DNA of 60,893 bases from Spirochaetes bacterium GWB1_60_80 (GTDB lineage Bacteria; Spirochaetota; Spirochaetia; Treponematales; UBA12059). The notes below the pieces were generated by a model. It did not search any database. It saw nothing but the letters and a program-made list of their open reading frames with translations, and was not told where the DNA came from. A program made the position numbers and the translations under genes. Shown one piece after another: positions 16,721-26,200 of this stretch (the first letter of the stretch is position 1; each line of letters opens with the position of its first letter). The stretch covers positions 1-60,893 of the forward strand of contig MIAR01000041.1 in assembly GCA_001829185.1 (NCBI GenBank), written 5' to 3'.

Positions 16721-18759
16721 CGTTTCTCCTCAGGTGTCGGCGCTGCGCCTCCACCGGCGTCCGGCATGGGCAATTCGAAGGAAAATAGGCACAGGTCGTC
16801 GCGCTGGCCATGGAGGCCCTGCCAGGCGGCGCAAGCTGACTCGATGGCGGCGGCTTGTCTGGTCAGTGGCTGGCGCCAGCTGGCGGCCAAGTGGTTGAGG
16901 AAGCCGGCGGCGGACAGGCCAAAGCCGTGCTCGCCACCGGGTAGGTCGAGGATGCCGTCGCTGACCAGATGGAAGCGTTGGCCGCCACCGCAGGGCAGAC
17001 GATGGACCGGGAGGTCAGCCTGGCCGCTGCGCTCGAAACCCAGGTGCAGCCGGGCGCCGTCAATCTGGCGCGGGCCGTCTCTATCGGTCAGGAAGAGCGG
17101 CAGGCCGGCGCCGGAGAATTCCAGCACCGCCTGGGGGCGGCGGTAGCGGCAGAGGGCGATATCCAGGCCGTTTTCTAGGTGGGCGGTGTCCTTGGCGGCC
17201 CGCAGGTTGTCGAGTAGCGCCAGGTGTAGGCGCTGCAGCAGGCGGCCACTGTCATCGGCGGGGCCGGTGGCGGCGATGCGGTTGAGCAGGCTGGCGGCCA
17301 TCATGGTCATGAAGGCCCCGGGTACGCCGTGGCCGGTGCAATCCACGACCGCGGCGCAGAAGCCGTCGGGCAGGGGGCGAAAAAAGGCGAAGTCGCCGCC
17401 GACCGTGTCCAGCGGCCGCAGCCACAGGTGGTGCGCGCCTAAGTGCTCGGCCATGTCTCGTTCGCTGGGCAGGATGGAAGTCTGGATCAGCCGGCCGGAA
17501 CGGATAGACCCCAGCAGGCGGTCGCGCGACTCGGCCAGTTCGCTGGTGCGCTCGGCTACCATCTGTTCCAGGTGGGCGGTGTAGTCGTTGATGCGGCCGG
17601 TCATGAAGCGGAAGGCGCCGGCTAGGAGTCCGGTCTCATTGCGGTTTTCCAGCGCCAGGTTTAGCCGGTAGTCGCCTTTGGCCACCTGGTTGGCGGCGGC
17701 GGTCAGCGCTCCGAGCGGCCGGAGCACCAGCTGGTCGAGCTGCACCAGTACAATGCCCAGAATCAGCGACAGCGACAGCACGGTGGCCAGGAGGAAGGGT
17801 ACAAAGTCGCCGGGGCCGATCACGAGGCTGTCCTCGACCATCACCAGGTTGTACCAGCCTAGTTCCGGGATGGCGGCCAGCGCAGCGGTGACCGGCGCGC
17901 CGCCGTAGCGCAGGCGCAGTAGAACCGGCGGCATGTCCAACCCGCCGGCCGAGATCCGGGTCGATGCCAGGGCGGCCAGGGTCTCGCCCAGAACCGCCCG
18001 GTCGGCCGGCTGGTCGAATAGCTGGTAGATGTCGATCCGGTCGGCGTCGACCGCTACCCGGGCATTGTGCTCGATAATGGCCCGGTCGCGGTAGGCCAGG
18101 ATCTGGCCTTCACCGTTGACGATGACGCTGGTCAGCTGTCGCTCGTCGTGCTCCACCAAGCTAGCCAGGAAGGTGCTCAGGTCCATGCCGGTACCGGCCA
18201 CGCCAACCATGGTGCCGGCCTCGTCGCGCAGGGCGGTGTTTATCCAGACCCGGATTTCGTCCAGGAAAGCGTCGTAGTTGACGTTGATCCAGAAATCGGC
18301 GCTGCCGGTCAGGGTTTCGAAGAACCAGCGGTCGCCCGGGTTGGCCGGATCCAGCACCACGGCGGCCGTGATGGACTGATTACGGGTGCTGACGAAGTAA
18401 CGCCGGCTGCCGGCGGCGGCGATGAAGATGGTCTGATCGCGGAACAGCCGCTGATAGCTGCCGAGTTGACTGAGGGCGGTGGCCTCGGCCGCGGCATCGG
18501 CTTCGTTTCGCAGCCAGCCGACGATGGCCTGGTCGTCCGCTAGCTTGAGGCAAAGCGCCGTTTCGCGTCCGAGCAAGGAGCGAATGCGATTCTGTTCCAG
18601 GATATTGCGCGCCGTAGCGTAGCGCTCCACGTAGTTCCTGGTCAGGTGTCTGGCCGAGGTCAGGAAGACCGTCAGGTTGACCAGGGTGGCGACGCTGTAC
18701 AGGACGGCCAGCGTCAGCACGAAACTACGGCGTAGCGAGTGGGCGGCGGTGAAGGCCAT
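16717..18759 (-). CDS. siaA: SiaA-like transmembrane PP2C-type phosphatase with Cache sensor and HAMP
   Basis: 680 aa. A first membrane helix (residues about 13-33) precedes an extracytoplasmic Cache-type sensor (to about 305). A second helix, a HAMP domain (RPLGALTAAANQVAKGDY) and a SpoIIE/PP2C phosphatase domain (residues about 425-660) follow. The metal-binding motifs DTVGGDF and VVDCTGHGVPGAFMTMM are intact; the latter is typical of SiaA. It should dephosphorylate SiaC when a ligand binds outside, switching on the diguanylate cyclase. No Shine-Dalgarno is at good distance, and a -10 box ends 6 nt before the ATG, so the mRNA may be leaderless. Confidence 0.9.
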   Translation of the reverse strand: MAFTAAHSLRRSFVLTLAVLYSVATLVNLTVFLTSARHLTRNYVERYATARNILEQNRIRSLLGRETALCLKLADDQAIVGWLRNEADAAAEATALSQLGSYQRLFRDQTIFIAAAGSRRYFVSTRNQSITAAVVLDPANPGDRWFFETLTGSADFWINVNYDAFLDEIRVWINTALRDEAGTMVGVAGTGMDLSTFLASLVEHDERQLTSVIVNGEGQILAYRDRAIIEHNARVAVDADRIDIYQLFDQPADRAVLGETLAALASTRISAGGLDMPPVLLRLRYGGAPVTAALAAIPELGWYNLVMVEDSLVIGPGDFVPFLLATVLSLSLILGIVLVQLDQLVLRPLGALTAAANQVAKGDYRLNLALENRNETGLLAGAFRFMTGRINDYTAHLEQMVAERTSELAESRDRLLGSIRSGRLIQTSILPSERDMAEHLGAHHLWLRPLDTVGGDFAFFRPLPDGFCAAVVDCTGHGVPGAFMTMMAASLLNRIAATGPADDSGRLLQRLHLALLDNLRAAKDTAHLENGLDIALCRYRRPQAVLEFSGAGLPLFLTDRDGPRQIDGARLHLGFERSGQADLPVHRLPCGGGQRFHLVSDGILDLPGGEHGFGLSAAGFLNHLAASWRQPLTRQAAAIESACAAWQGLHGQRDDLCLFSFELPMPDAGGGAAPTPEEKR

Positions 18760-18765
18760 CCTGCA

Positions 18766-18794
18766 AGTCTAGTGCAGCCTACTCGGGTTTGCAA
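18766..18794 (-). promoter_or_regulatory. putative leaderless promoter of siaA
   Basis: On the minus strand, TTGCAA (18794-18789), a 17-bp spacer and TAGACT (18771-18766) are followed by six bases and the siaA ATG, so transcription would begin at or next to the start codon. Confidence 0.5.
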
Positions 18795-18842
18795 GCGCGC
18801 CTGGCTAGCCGGACTATGGCGTCAGACCGGAAGCGGCGCGGC

Positions 18843-20027
18843 TCAGGCCTCCGGCGCGGCAGCCTCGTCGGGCTGGTACAGGCGGGTCAGCAAACTATCG
18901 ACGTCGGGAAAGAAACGGCGCGGTCGGATCTGGCCGGCCTGACTGGCCAATTGTTCGTAGAGGCGCATCGCCGCCGCGAACAGCGCTCCAATGCGGCCGG
19001 GTAAACGCAGCGTTGGGCTGATGGCGGCGCGCGACAGCAGAAGGATGGCCTGGAAGGCCAGCGCTTTTTCCAGACCTTTAATCAAGGCATCCTGGCTGAC
19101 TAGTATCGAGCCTAGTTGCCATAGTACCCGGCCAGCCGGCACCAGTAAGTGAGCCAGTACGATCCCGGCCATGACCAGGATGATATTCAGCGGCCGCATG
19201 CGTCGGCCGGCCAAAGCGGCCAGCAGCATGCCGACCAGGAAGCCGGCCGCCTTGGCCGGCAGACCCGGCAGCGTCAGTATTAAGGCCATCAGGCTCAGTC
19301 CGCCCAGGGTGGCGGGCAGCGGCGGCATCAGCCGTTGCCAGCGGTCGCGCTGCCGGCCCAGGGCCTCGTCGCGCCGCCGCCGGGTAGGCGTCGCCTCCGG
19401 CTGGGTCGGCGTCGGCCGGACTGGGCTGTCGGCCGGGCTGGCCGCCGGGCCGCTGGGGTCGGCGGCGCCGGCCATGGACAGGCCGCGCTCGGTCAGACGA
19501 GCGGCCAGCCAGGCGGAACGGCGGGCGAACAGATTGGTAAAGCCGCCGAGGGCCAAGCCGCTGGCTAGGCCGAAGCCAGCCACCAGCGGCAGCATGTAGA
19601 AGGCCGCCGCACCGAAAACCATCAGCCGGGCGGCCAGCAGCTGGGCGCCGTTCGAGGCCAGGGCACCGGCCACGCATAGGCCCAGGTAGGACAGGCGCTG
19701 GCCGGCCAGACGGCGCAGGCCACGCATCGCCAGGCCGCTGGCCAGGGTGCCGAGCAACGAGAACAGCGCCAGATAGCTGAACAAGGTGCCCGACAGCAGG
19801 TTCATACCCAGCACCTTGACGAACAGCAAAAGCAGGTACGGGCCAAGGTCGAGCAGGTCGACGGCTAGCAATAGCGGAATGTTGGCCAGGCCCAGGCGCA
19901 GGAAGGGCAGGGGCCGCGGCAACAGGAACTCGATGGTAGACAGAAAGAAGGCGAGAGCAGCCAAAAAAGGCAGCAAACGGGCTTGGTGCACCTGGCTGGA
20001 GGCGGTATTTTCAGTGGAGGATGGCAT
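18843..20027 (-). CDS. Gx transporter family protein with EcfT-like C-terminal half
   Basis: 394 aa from the ATG at 20027, which follows GGAGGGG at 5-nt spacing; the longer frame to 20060 is not needed. Residues about 10-170 match the Gx transporter family (once called heptaprenyl diphosphate synthase component I): LRLGLANIPLLLAV, VKVLGMNLLSGTLFS and SNGAQLLAARL. A polar Ala/Pro/Arg linker (about 175-235) leads to a second membrane half whose LIKGLEKALAFQAILLLSRA...RLYEQL pattern is reminiscent of ECF transporter T components. It overlaps the NusG-II gene by 17 bp. These two genes commonly travel together near flavin-linked redox genes. The substrate is unknown. Confidence 0.75.
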   Translation of the reverse strand: MPSSTENTASSQVHQARLLPFLAALAFFLSTIEFLLPRPLPFLRLGLANIPLLLAVDLLDLGPYLLLLFVKVLGMNLLSGTLFSYLALFSLLGTLASGLAMRGLRRLAGQRLSYLGLCVAGALASNGAQLLAARLMVFGAAAFYMLPLVAGFGLASGLALGGFTNLFARRSAWLAARLTERGLSMAGAADPSGPAASPADSPVRPTPTQPEATPTRRRRDEALGRQRDRWQRLMPPLPATLGGLSLMALILTLPGLPAKAAGFLVGMLLAALAGRRMRPLNIILVMAGIVLAHLLVPAGRVLWQLGSILVSQDALIKGLEKALAFQAILLLSRAAISPTLRLPGRIGALFAAAMRLYEQLASQAGQIRPRRFFPDVDSLLTRLYQPDEAAAPEA

Positions 20028-20412
20028 CGACCCCTCCGTCCGCGGCCGCCTCGCCGTCAATGCGCAAGAATACTTCGTTGGGCAGGCAGGCCGACCATTC
20101 GCCGGTGGCTTCTTGCCAGCCGGCGCTGATGCAGGTCTTATTAGTACAGGGCGACTCGAGGATGCGGGCGGCGCCGTGGCTGAGCTCGATGACGGTAAGG
20201 CCGAGTGGTCCGGCCACGCTGACCAAGCGGTCTTCAGCCAGGGGGTAGACGAATTCCCGGCCTTCCACTTGAACCAGGAGACGGGCCGGCGGCGGGCCAG
20301 CGTACACCAGCCAGGCGGCCAGGGCAGTCAGTGCCAGCCCGCAGGCGATGATAAACAGGTCGGCCGGCCGCGTGCGCGCAGGCAGGCGGCCGGCCGGCCG
20401 GGAAACAAGCAC
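20011..20412 (-). CDS. NusG domain II-containing protein
   Basis: 133 aa from a GTG at 20412, eight bases after the slyD stop; no convincing ribosome site is seen, so coupling to slyD is likely. A longer in-frame ATG at 20562 only runs through slyD in another frame and gives low-complexity sequence. One membrane helix (LFIIACGLALTALAAWLVY) is followed by an extracytoplasmic NusG-II domain with ESPCTNKTCISAGW and ACLPNEVFLRI, whose paired cysteines are conserved in this family. Role unknown; it regularly accompanies Gx transporters. Confidence 0.78.
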   Translation of the reverse strand: MLVSRPAGRLPARTRPADLFIIACGLALTALAAWLVYAGPPPARLLVQVEGREFVYPLAEDRLVSVAGPLGLTVIELSHGAARILESPCTNKTCISAGWQEATGEWSACLPNEVFLRIDGEAAADGGVDAILH

Positions 20413-20419
20413 TGAGTCG

Positions 20420-21007
20420 TCAGTCGCCGCCACAGCCGCAGCCGCTGGCGCATCCGCAATCGTCGCCGCATTCTTCGCCGCATTCTTCGTCGCAGCTTCC
20501 GCCGCATTCTTCGTCGCAGCTTCCGCCGCAACCGCATTCATGGTCGCCGTGAACGTGGCCATGACTCAGCTCTTCGGCGCTCGCCTCGCGCACCTCGCGT
20601 ACGGTGACATCAAAGTGTAGGCTCTGGCCGGCCAGCGGGTGGTTGGCGTCGACCGTCACTTCTTCGTCGGTTAGGCTAGCCACGGTGACGATGTGGACGC
20701 CGTCGGCTTGCTGGGCTTGAAACTGCATGCCCACCTGAACCTTGTCCGGCTCGGCGAATTCTTTGCGCGGCACGGCGAAAACCAACTCGTCGTCGCGCTC
20801 GCCGTAGCCTTCGGCCGGGGCGATGACGCACTGTAGCTTGTCGTCGGCCTTTTTGCCTTCCAGCCGCTTTTCCAGGCCGGGAATCAGGTTTTGGTTACCG
20901 TGCAGATAAACCAGCGGTTCGCCTGGCTCGGAGGCGTCGATGACGTCGCCTTGGGCATTCTTGAGTTGATAATCAATCGAGACGACGCGGTCTTTTTCGA
21001 TATTCAT
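20420..21007 (-). CDS. slyD: FKBP-type peptidyl-prolyl isomerase, SlyD-like
   Basis: 195 aa. The N-terminal FKBP domain with the inserted chaperone flap of SlyD (GLEKRLEGKKADDKLQCVI, PAEGYGERDDELVF) is followed by LAGQSLHFDVTVREV. The tail from about residue 150 is extremely rich in His, Cys, Asp and Glu (about a dozen Cys), as in SlyD proteins that bind nickel for metalloenzyme assembly. Part of the tail is encoded by a 24-bp tandem duplication. GGAAG precedes the ATG. It heads the operon slyD, NusG-II, Gx transporter. Confidence 0.92.
   Translation of the reverse strand: MNIEKDRVVSIDYQLKNAQGDVIDASEPGEPLVYLHGNQNLIPGLEKRLEGKKADDKLQCVIAPAEGYGERDDELVFAVPRKEFAEPDKVQVGMQFQAQQADGVHIVTVASLTDEEVTVDANHPLAGQSLHFDVTVREVREASAEELSHGHVHGDHECGCGGSCDEECGGSCDEECGEECGDDCGCASGCGCGGD
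20477..20524. repeat. two perfect 24-bp tandem repeats in the slyD metal-binding tail
   Basis: 20477-20500 and 20501-20524 are identical and on the minus strand each encode GGSCDEEC. The duplication lengthens the metal-binding tail by one motif. Confidence 0.9.
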
Positions 21008-21149
21008 GGGTGCTTCCTTTCAGGACGGAATGATAAGGTCGCTGGCACAACAGCCTGTACAGCGCCGATCCGATTGCCGACTCCAACGGGGCCGATTCGG
21101 GAATAGGTCTATAAAATACTGATACAGGGCCAAAACTTCAAGAGGGCTC

Positions 21150-21185
21150 GCGAAGTGAGCTTCGCGGGCGAAGTGAGCTTCGCGG
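21150..21185. repeat. two tandem 18-bp palindromic repeats
   Basis: GCGAAGTGAGCTTCGCGG occurs twice without a gap (21150-21167, 21168-21185). Each unit can form a GCGAAG/CTTCGC hairpin. It lies in the divergent slyD/uppP intergenic region, just upstream of the uppP -35 box. Confidence 0.85.
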
Positions 21186-21190
21186 AGTGC

Positions 21191-21220
21191 TTGGTTAACT
21201 CGACGGCCTCGTGCTAGGCT
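21191..21220 (+). promoter_or_regulatory. probable uppP promoter, extended -10
   Basis: TTGGTT (21191-21196), an 18-bp spacer and TGcTAGGCT (hexamer 21215-21220). GGAGG lies before the uppP ATG. Confidence 0.45.
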
Positions 21221-21248
21221 GCCGGGGATTTATCATTCCGGAGGTATT

Positions 21249-22043
21249 ATGACTATTTTGCAAGCCATATTGCTCGGCGCTTTCCAGGGGGTGGCTGAAT
21301 TCCTGCCCATTTCGTCCAGCGGCCATCTGGTGCTGCTCAAGGAACTGATGGGCCTGGCCGAGGTGCCGGCTCTCTTTGACATTATCCTGCACGTTGCTAC
21401 GCTGTGTTCCATTTTACTGGTCTTCGGGAAGCGGATCGGGGCTATCCTGGTCTCGATCTGGCGCTGGTTGACCAGGAAACACGGCGAAGCGGACGCCGGC
21501 AACCTGGCGCTGGTCGGGCCGGCCCTTCTCGCGACGGCGCTGACGGCGGCTATCGGTCTGGCAATCCGCAAGCTTGACCTAGTGCCGAGCCCGCAGCTGG
21601 TCGGTGGCGGCCTGCTGCTTACTGCCTTGTTGCTGCTGGTCAGTGGCCGCGTTCAGGGCAAGACGGCCTACCAGGGGATGCGCTGGTGGCACGGCGCGCT
21701 GGTCGGGCTCGGTCAGGGCATCGGCGTCCTGCCGGGCGTCAGCCGCTCCGGCATCACCATCAGCGCCGGCCTGGGAAGCGGTCTCAGGCGCGAGGTGGCC
21801 GGCGAATTCTCCTTCCTGCTGGCCATCCCGGCCATTTTAGGAGCGTTGCTGCTGGAGGCCGGCGATGTCGGCGCGCTGATGGGTACGGTGGCCTGGCTGC
21901 CGCTGCTGCTCGGTTCATTGGTAGCCTGCCTGGTCGGCGTCCTGGCGTTGTGCCTGCTGTTGCCCCTCGTGCGCCGCGGTAAGCTGGCTTGGTTCGCCAT
22001 TTACTTGGTGCCGGTTGGCTTGGTGTCGATTTTTCTGTTGTAG
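21249..22043 (+). CDS. uppP: undecaprenyl-diphosphatase (BacA/UppP family)
   Basis: 264 aa integral membrane enzyme that recycles undecaprenyl diphosphate, the lipid carrier for cell-wall synthesis. Both signature loops are present: AEFLPISSSGHLVL near residue 17 and GVSRSGITI near 163. About seven to eight membrane helices and the normal family length. The ATG follows CCGGAGGTATT. Convergent with the unknown gene that follows. Confidence 0.97.
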   Translation: MTILQAILLGAFQGVAEFLPISSSGHLVLLKELMGLAEVPALFDIILHVATLCSILLVFGKRIGAILVSIWRWLTRKHGEADAGNLALVGPALLATALTAAIGLAIRKLDLVPSPQLVGGGLLLTALLLLVSGRVQGKTAYQGMRWWHGALVGLGQGIGVLPGVSRSGITISAGLGSGLRREVAGEFSFLLAIPAILGALLLEAGDVGALMGTVAWLPLLLGSLVACLVGVLALCLLLPLVRRGKLAWFAIYLVPVGLVSIFLL

Positions 22044-22079
22044 TGCCGGTGGCGCTACCTGCCGCGTGTTTCGTGCCAA

Positions 22080-23075
22080 TCAGGTCGACGCGCGGTCCGT
22101 GGTTGCAGCCGGGCTGGCCGTCAATTTCAGACGATAGTATTGAACCGCCAGGTTGTGGCCGCTGTCCGGGTCGGTATGGTTGATCTTCAAACGGCCTTCG
22201 GCGGCGGCCAGCACCAGCTGGCTGTACGACTGCGAGGCTTTAGCCGCCAGTTCGGCCAGCAGCGGCCTGGCCGCCTGTTCCCGGGCAATGGCGTAACCGA
22301 GGTCGATCAGGTTGGCGTCGTACAGGCATAGATGGCGGGCCGCTGCCGGCAAGGCTAGTACCGCCGGCAGCAACTGGGCCAATTTCATCCTGCCGTCGGT
22401 GGTGGACTTGAGGCAAAGATCGACCAGCCGATCCTGGCTGGCCATGATATTATATTCACTAAAGTGCAGAAATTCGCCCTGCCGCAGCTGCTGGACATCC
22501 TTGAGGAAATTCTCGGATACCGATTCGCGCAGCATGCGGTCTAGCTGCAGGGCTGGCAGCTGGTTAAGGGCCAGGGCGGTGCGATGGCTACCCAGTGCGC
22601 TGAAACAGGCAAAGGCCATCCGCTTGTCCTGGGCTAGCCTCTGCAGGGCCGTCAGGAAAATGTTACCGGACAATCTGGCCTTGAGTCGGCTGAATTCGTG
22701 CCGCCGGACGGCATCCAGCTCAGGGATTTTCCGGCAGATGGTTTCCAGCCGCGATAACAGCCGGCGCAGGTTACGAAAAAGCAAATAGCAGACCGCCTGG
22801 TTCCAGACGACGGCTTCGCGGCCCGGCTTGCGGATGCTGGCCTCGACGTCCGCAAAGTCTTTTTGCTGGTTGGCGCTCAACAAGCTGCGGAATTCCGGCG
22901 ATATGTCGAGCAAGTTGGTTACGGTGCGCAACATCGCCCAGTTGACGAGTTTCTCGGTGAGCAGGAAGCGGCTGAGTTGGTGCAGGCTGGGCAGCGGCAG
23001 GTCGCGCAGCCAGGTCAGGAAGGGGAATCCTAGGAATTCCTCCAGTTTTACCGTGTCCGCCTGGGCCAGCGCCAT
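22080..23075 (-). CDS. unrecognised 331-aa helical protein
   Basis: Start at 23075 behind AAGGAGG; a longer frame to 23120 has no ribosome site. The protein is predicted largely alpha-helical and rich in Leu and Ala, with no signal peptide or membrane helix. Visible patches such as WLRDLPLPSLHQLSRFL and NLLDISPEFRSLL give no family I can name. It is transcribed divergently from the large unknown gene at 23204, from a good promoter in a 128-bp shared intergenic region, so the two may act together. Confidence 0.75.
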   Translation of the reverse strand: MALAQADTVKLEEFLGFPFLTWLRDLPLPSLHQLSRFLLTEKLVNWAMLRTVTNLLDISPEFRSLLSANQQKDFADVEASIRKPGREAVVWNQAVCYLLFRNLRRLLSRLETICRKIPELDAVRRHEFSRLKARLSGNIFLTALQRLAQDKRMAFACFSALGSHRTALALNQLPALQLDRMLRESVSENFLKDVQQLRQGEFLHFSEYNIMASQDRLVDLCLKSTTDGRMKLAQLLPAVLALPAAARHLCLYDANLIDLGYAIAREQAARPLLAELAAKASQSYSQLVLAAAEGRLKINHTDPDSGHNLAVQYYRLKLTASPAATTDRAST

Positions 23076-23098
23076 ACTTGTCCTCCTTGTGTCGCCAT

Positions 23099-23127
23099 AC
23101 TTTATGGCCTCTGCTGACAATCGTCAA
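23099..23127 (-). promoter_or_regulatory. promoter of the 331-aa protein gene
   Basis: Minus strand: TTGACG (23127-23122), 17 bp, TAAAGT (23104-23099), with a leader of about 17 nt containing AAGGAGG. Confidence 0.6.
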
Positions 23128-23169
23128 GCCGGCCGGACGGGTAAGCGACCGGAGGCGCCGGAAAGCGCT

Positions 23170-23197
23170 TGAAAATCAGCCGGTTTCGGGCTACCAT
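23170..23197 (+). promoter_or_regulatory. putative leaderless promoter of the 1,076-aa gene
   Basis: TTGAAA (23170-23175), 16 bp, TACCAT (23192-23197), then six bases to the ATG at 23204. No ribosome-binding site is present. Confidence 0.45.
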
Positions 23198-23203
23198 TAC
23201 GGA

Positions 23204-26200
23204 ATGGCCAAACCCCTTGCCAAGCCTGAAGCCGATGACGAAGTCCTCCCGCCCATCGCGCCGTATCCATCGAGCGACGACGAGCTGGAAAACGATGACC
23301 ATCGTAAGCGGGGCGGTACCAAGCCGGACTCCGATCCCGCGGCGACTGCGGCGGTAGCCACAGCCGCCGCCGCAGTCAGCGATGCGGCCGGCGAGATCCT
23401 CGAAAACGAGGCCGGCATCAAGTCGCTCAACGTTTCCGATTCGATGCGCGCCAAGATACGGACGCTTGAGAAACTGGGCACCCGGACGCAGTTCCGGCAC
23501 CGCATCGCGTTGATCGGCGCGGCCGAGCTGGACGAGAAGCGCCCGCGGCCGCAGCAGTCCGGCGCCATGTTCCTGCTGGAAGCCTTCTACGAACACGGCG
23601 CGCCGCACTGGCTCGACCCCGTCACCGCCATAATGCCATTGCGTGATATTTTATTTAAAATGGAGGCGCCTCCGGTGGCCGACCGCGGCGTCTTCTACGT
23701 GCTGACGCGCGCCGCGCGCGGCGGCATTTCGCCGGCGGCCTTCGCCACGCACGTCGTGTTGCCGCGCATGTCCATCGATTACGACTGGCGGCGCTGGAAG
23801 GCCCGCCATAGCTGGATCCTCGATTCCATCGTCGACCTGCTGGTTTCCCTGCGCAAGCAGGCACCCTGGAACGCCGACCGGCTCGGCGCCACCGACATCA
23901 TCAGCGACATCGCCCTCTGCAAGTACGTCGGCCGGCCCCTGGCCCGCCTGGTGGGCGAGCGCTTCACCGGCCAGGAAGCCCACCTCGATTCCTGGCGCGA
24001 TGCCTGGAAGACCTTTTCCTTCAAGAGCGCCGGCTTTCTGCTGTTCATGCGCCGGGCCATCATGCCTTGCCTCTACCGGATGTCGGGTCGCATTGACCCC
24101 GAGCAGCTGGCCCCCATCGGCCGGGCGCTTTCCGGCCTGGAGCGGACCATGGGCCGCCGCCTTAATGCCATGAGCAAGGCGGCCGTCCAGATTTTCGTCG
24201 ACAAGGCCGGCCTGGCCGACAACTTCGACAGCCGCGTCCAGCGCCGCCTGGATGAGCTGCAGGGCAGCGCCTCGCTGGCCGTCGCCCGGGAGGTCAAATC
24301 GTTCATCGAGCTGACCCGCGAACTGGCGGCCTTCGACGCTGGACCCGCCTTGCTGGGGCGCTTATCCGATATCAGCCTGAAGCTCGATTCCGCCTACCTG
24401 TCCGACGCCTTAACCCTGACGGCGGCCCTCCCGAAGCAGGAGGGCACCGCCATCCTGCGTTGGCATTACGAAGCCCTGGCTCGGGTGCCTGCCGCCCGCC
24501 GCATCGCCTTCATCACCGAGGTCAAGTCCTCCGGCGGCAGTCATTCGGGCTGCCCCTACCGCAAGCGGCGGGTGCCTGCTCCCGGGCAGGCTGACGCCAC
24601 GGCGTTGGCGCTGGCCAGCGGGCTTTCCCCGGAGCAGGTCGACGCCCTTGCCCAGGCCGGCGGCGGTGTTCTGACCCTGGATCGGCTGCGCGAGCGCCTG
24701 TTCACAGATCAGCCAAACCTGGCCGCCGCGCACGGCAAACTGGCGGCCGCTTTAGCGACCGGCCTGGACCGCGACTGGGATATGGCGCAGCTGGAGCCGA
24801 TGGAAGCCCTCGGCGGAGCGGGTCAGGAGTTGATCCTGCGCAGCCTGATACCGGGTTTGGAAGGTCGTGAAGGCGAGCCTCTCTCTCTTGATGCTATCTA
24901 CAACCAGTACGTCGACGCCCTGAAAGGACCTTTTATCCCGGCTAGCTGGGCCCTGCGCCTGCCCCAGGGCCCAGCGGGAGGCGGCGGCATCGAGCCGGCC
25001 GGTCGAGATGCCGCCAGAACCCGGCTGGACATGAAGCTGCTACAGCAAACCTGGCAAGCCGCCACCGCCCGCGAACCGGACGCCGAATGCGCCCAAGCCT
25101 TTGCCGACCTGGGCAAAATCGCCATGACTCTGCAGCGCGACCTGGATCGGGAGCACTCCCGCGCCCTCAACGAGGAGGCTGTCGCCAGGCAGAAAGCGGG
25201 CGGTAGTGCCACAGGCGGCAGTGCCGCCCTCATTCCCTTGCCGAATGACGATCCGCAGGTGAAAGCGCTGCGCCTTCAAGTCAAGCTGCTGGACATGTTG
25301 TTCGCCGCCATGGAGGATGCCCCGGTCAACAAGCTTGACGCCCGTCGTTTCGCGGCTGCCTTATTGGCGTCATCGCGTTTTTCGCAACCGGGCGACGAGG
25401 TGTGCCTGACGGTACTGGGCGGGGCCGTGGCGCGCTATAGTCGAGCCGAAGACCATCCCTCCGCCAGCTGTCTGGCGGTCAGGGCTATCGTCCAGCAGCT
25501 GCAGGCCGACGTCGTCCCGGCCGAGGTGGCGCTCTGCTTCCTCGGCATCGAGCAGGCCGCCATGCTGGGCGATCTGGTGGATGCGCTTGGTGTAGCGCTG
25601 ACGGCCGACGACTCCCTGCGGCTGGCCATCCGGGAAATCAAGGCCGAGGCCGGCCAACTCCTGGATTTCATGGAACAAGCCAGCCCGTTGCCGAACCGGC
25701 AGCTGACCATGGAAAGCCTAGTCTTGGCCCTCCGGCGGGCGGCCGGGGCCGAGCCGCTAGGGCTGGAACTGGCCAAATGGCGTGACCTGCTTATCAAGCT
25801 GGCTCCCGCGGAGACTAGCCAGCGGCCAGTGCGCTTCCTGGTCTCGCGCAGCCCGCTTGATGCTTTGTCTGGCTACATGGGCGGCCGCCCGGCCGAGCCG
25901 CTGCCGGCAGCAACGCTCGCCCTTATTAAGCGTCCCGGCGTGCTGGTTGGCCGGCTGTGGGATGAAGCCGCCTCGCGCCTGGCTGGCAGCTGCTTGTTTG
26001 CTTATGTCCAGGCTGGCGCGACAAGCACCGGCATCGCCAAATTCTGGCAATTCTCGGCCCTCGATCCAGCCCGCGTCCTGATGCGCGACCTGGGAGCCAA
26101 GGCGCAGTTGGCGGTTTATCTGGGTTTCCGCGCTTTAGCCGAGACGCTGTCCAAAAAAACCGGGTTGCCGGTACTTATTCCCGGCAGTCCTTCCAGCGGC

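Noticed and set aside
20413-20562. N-terminal extension of the NusG-II protein from an ATG at 20562
   Set aside because: It is an alternative frame of the slyD repeat tail (Ala/Asn/Lys low complexity).
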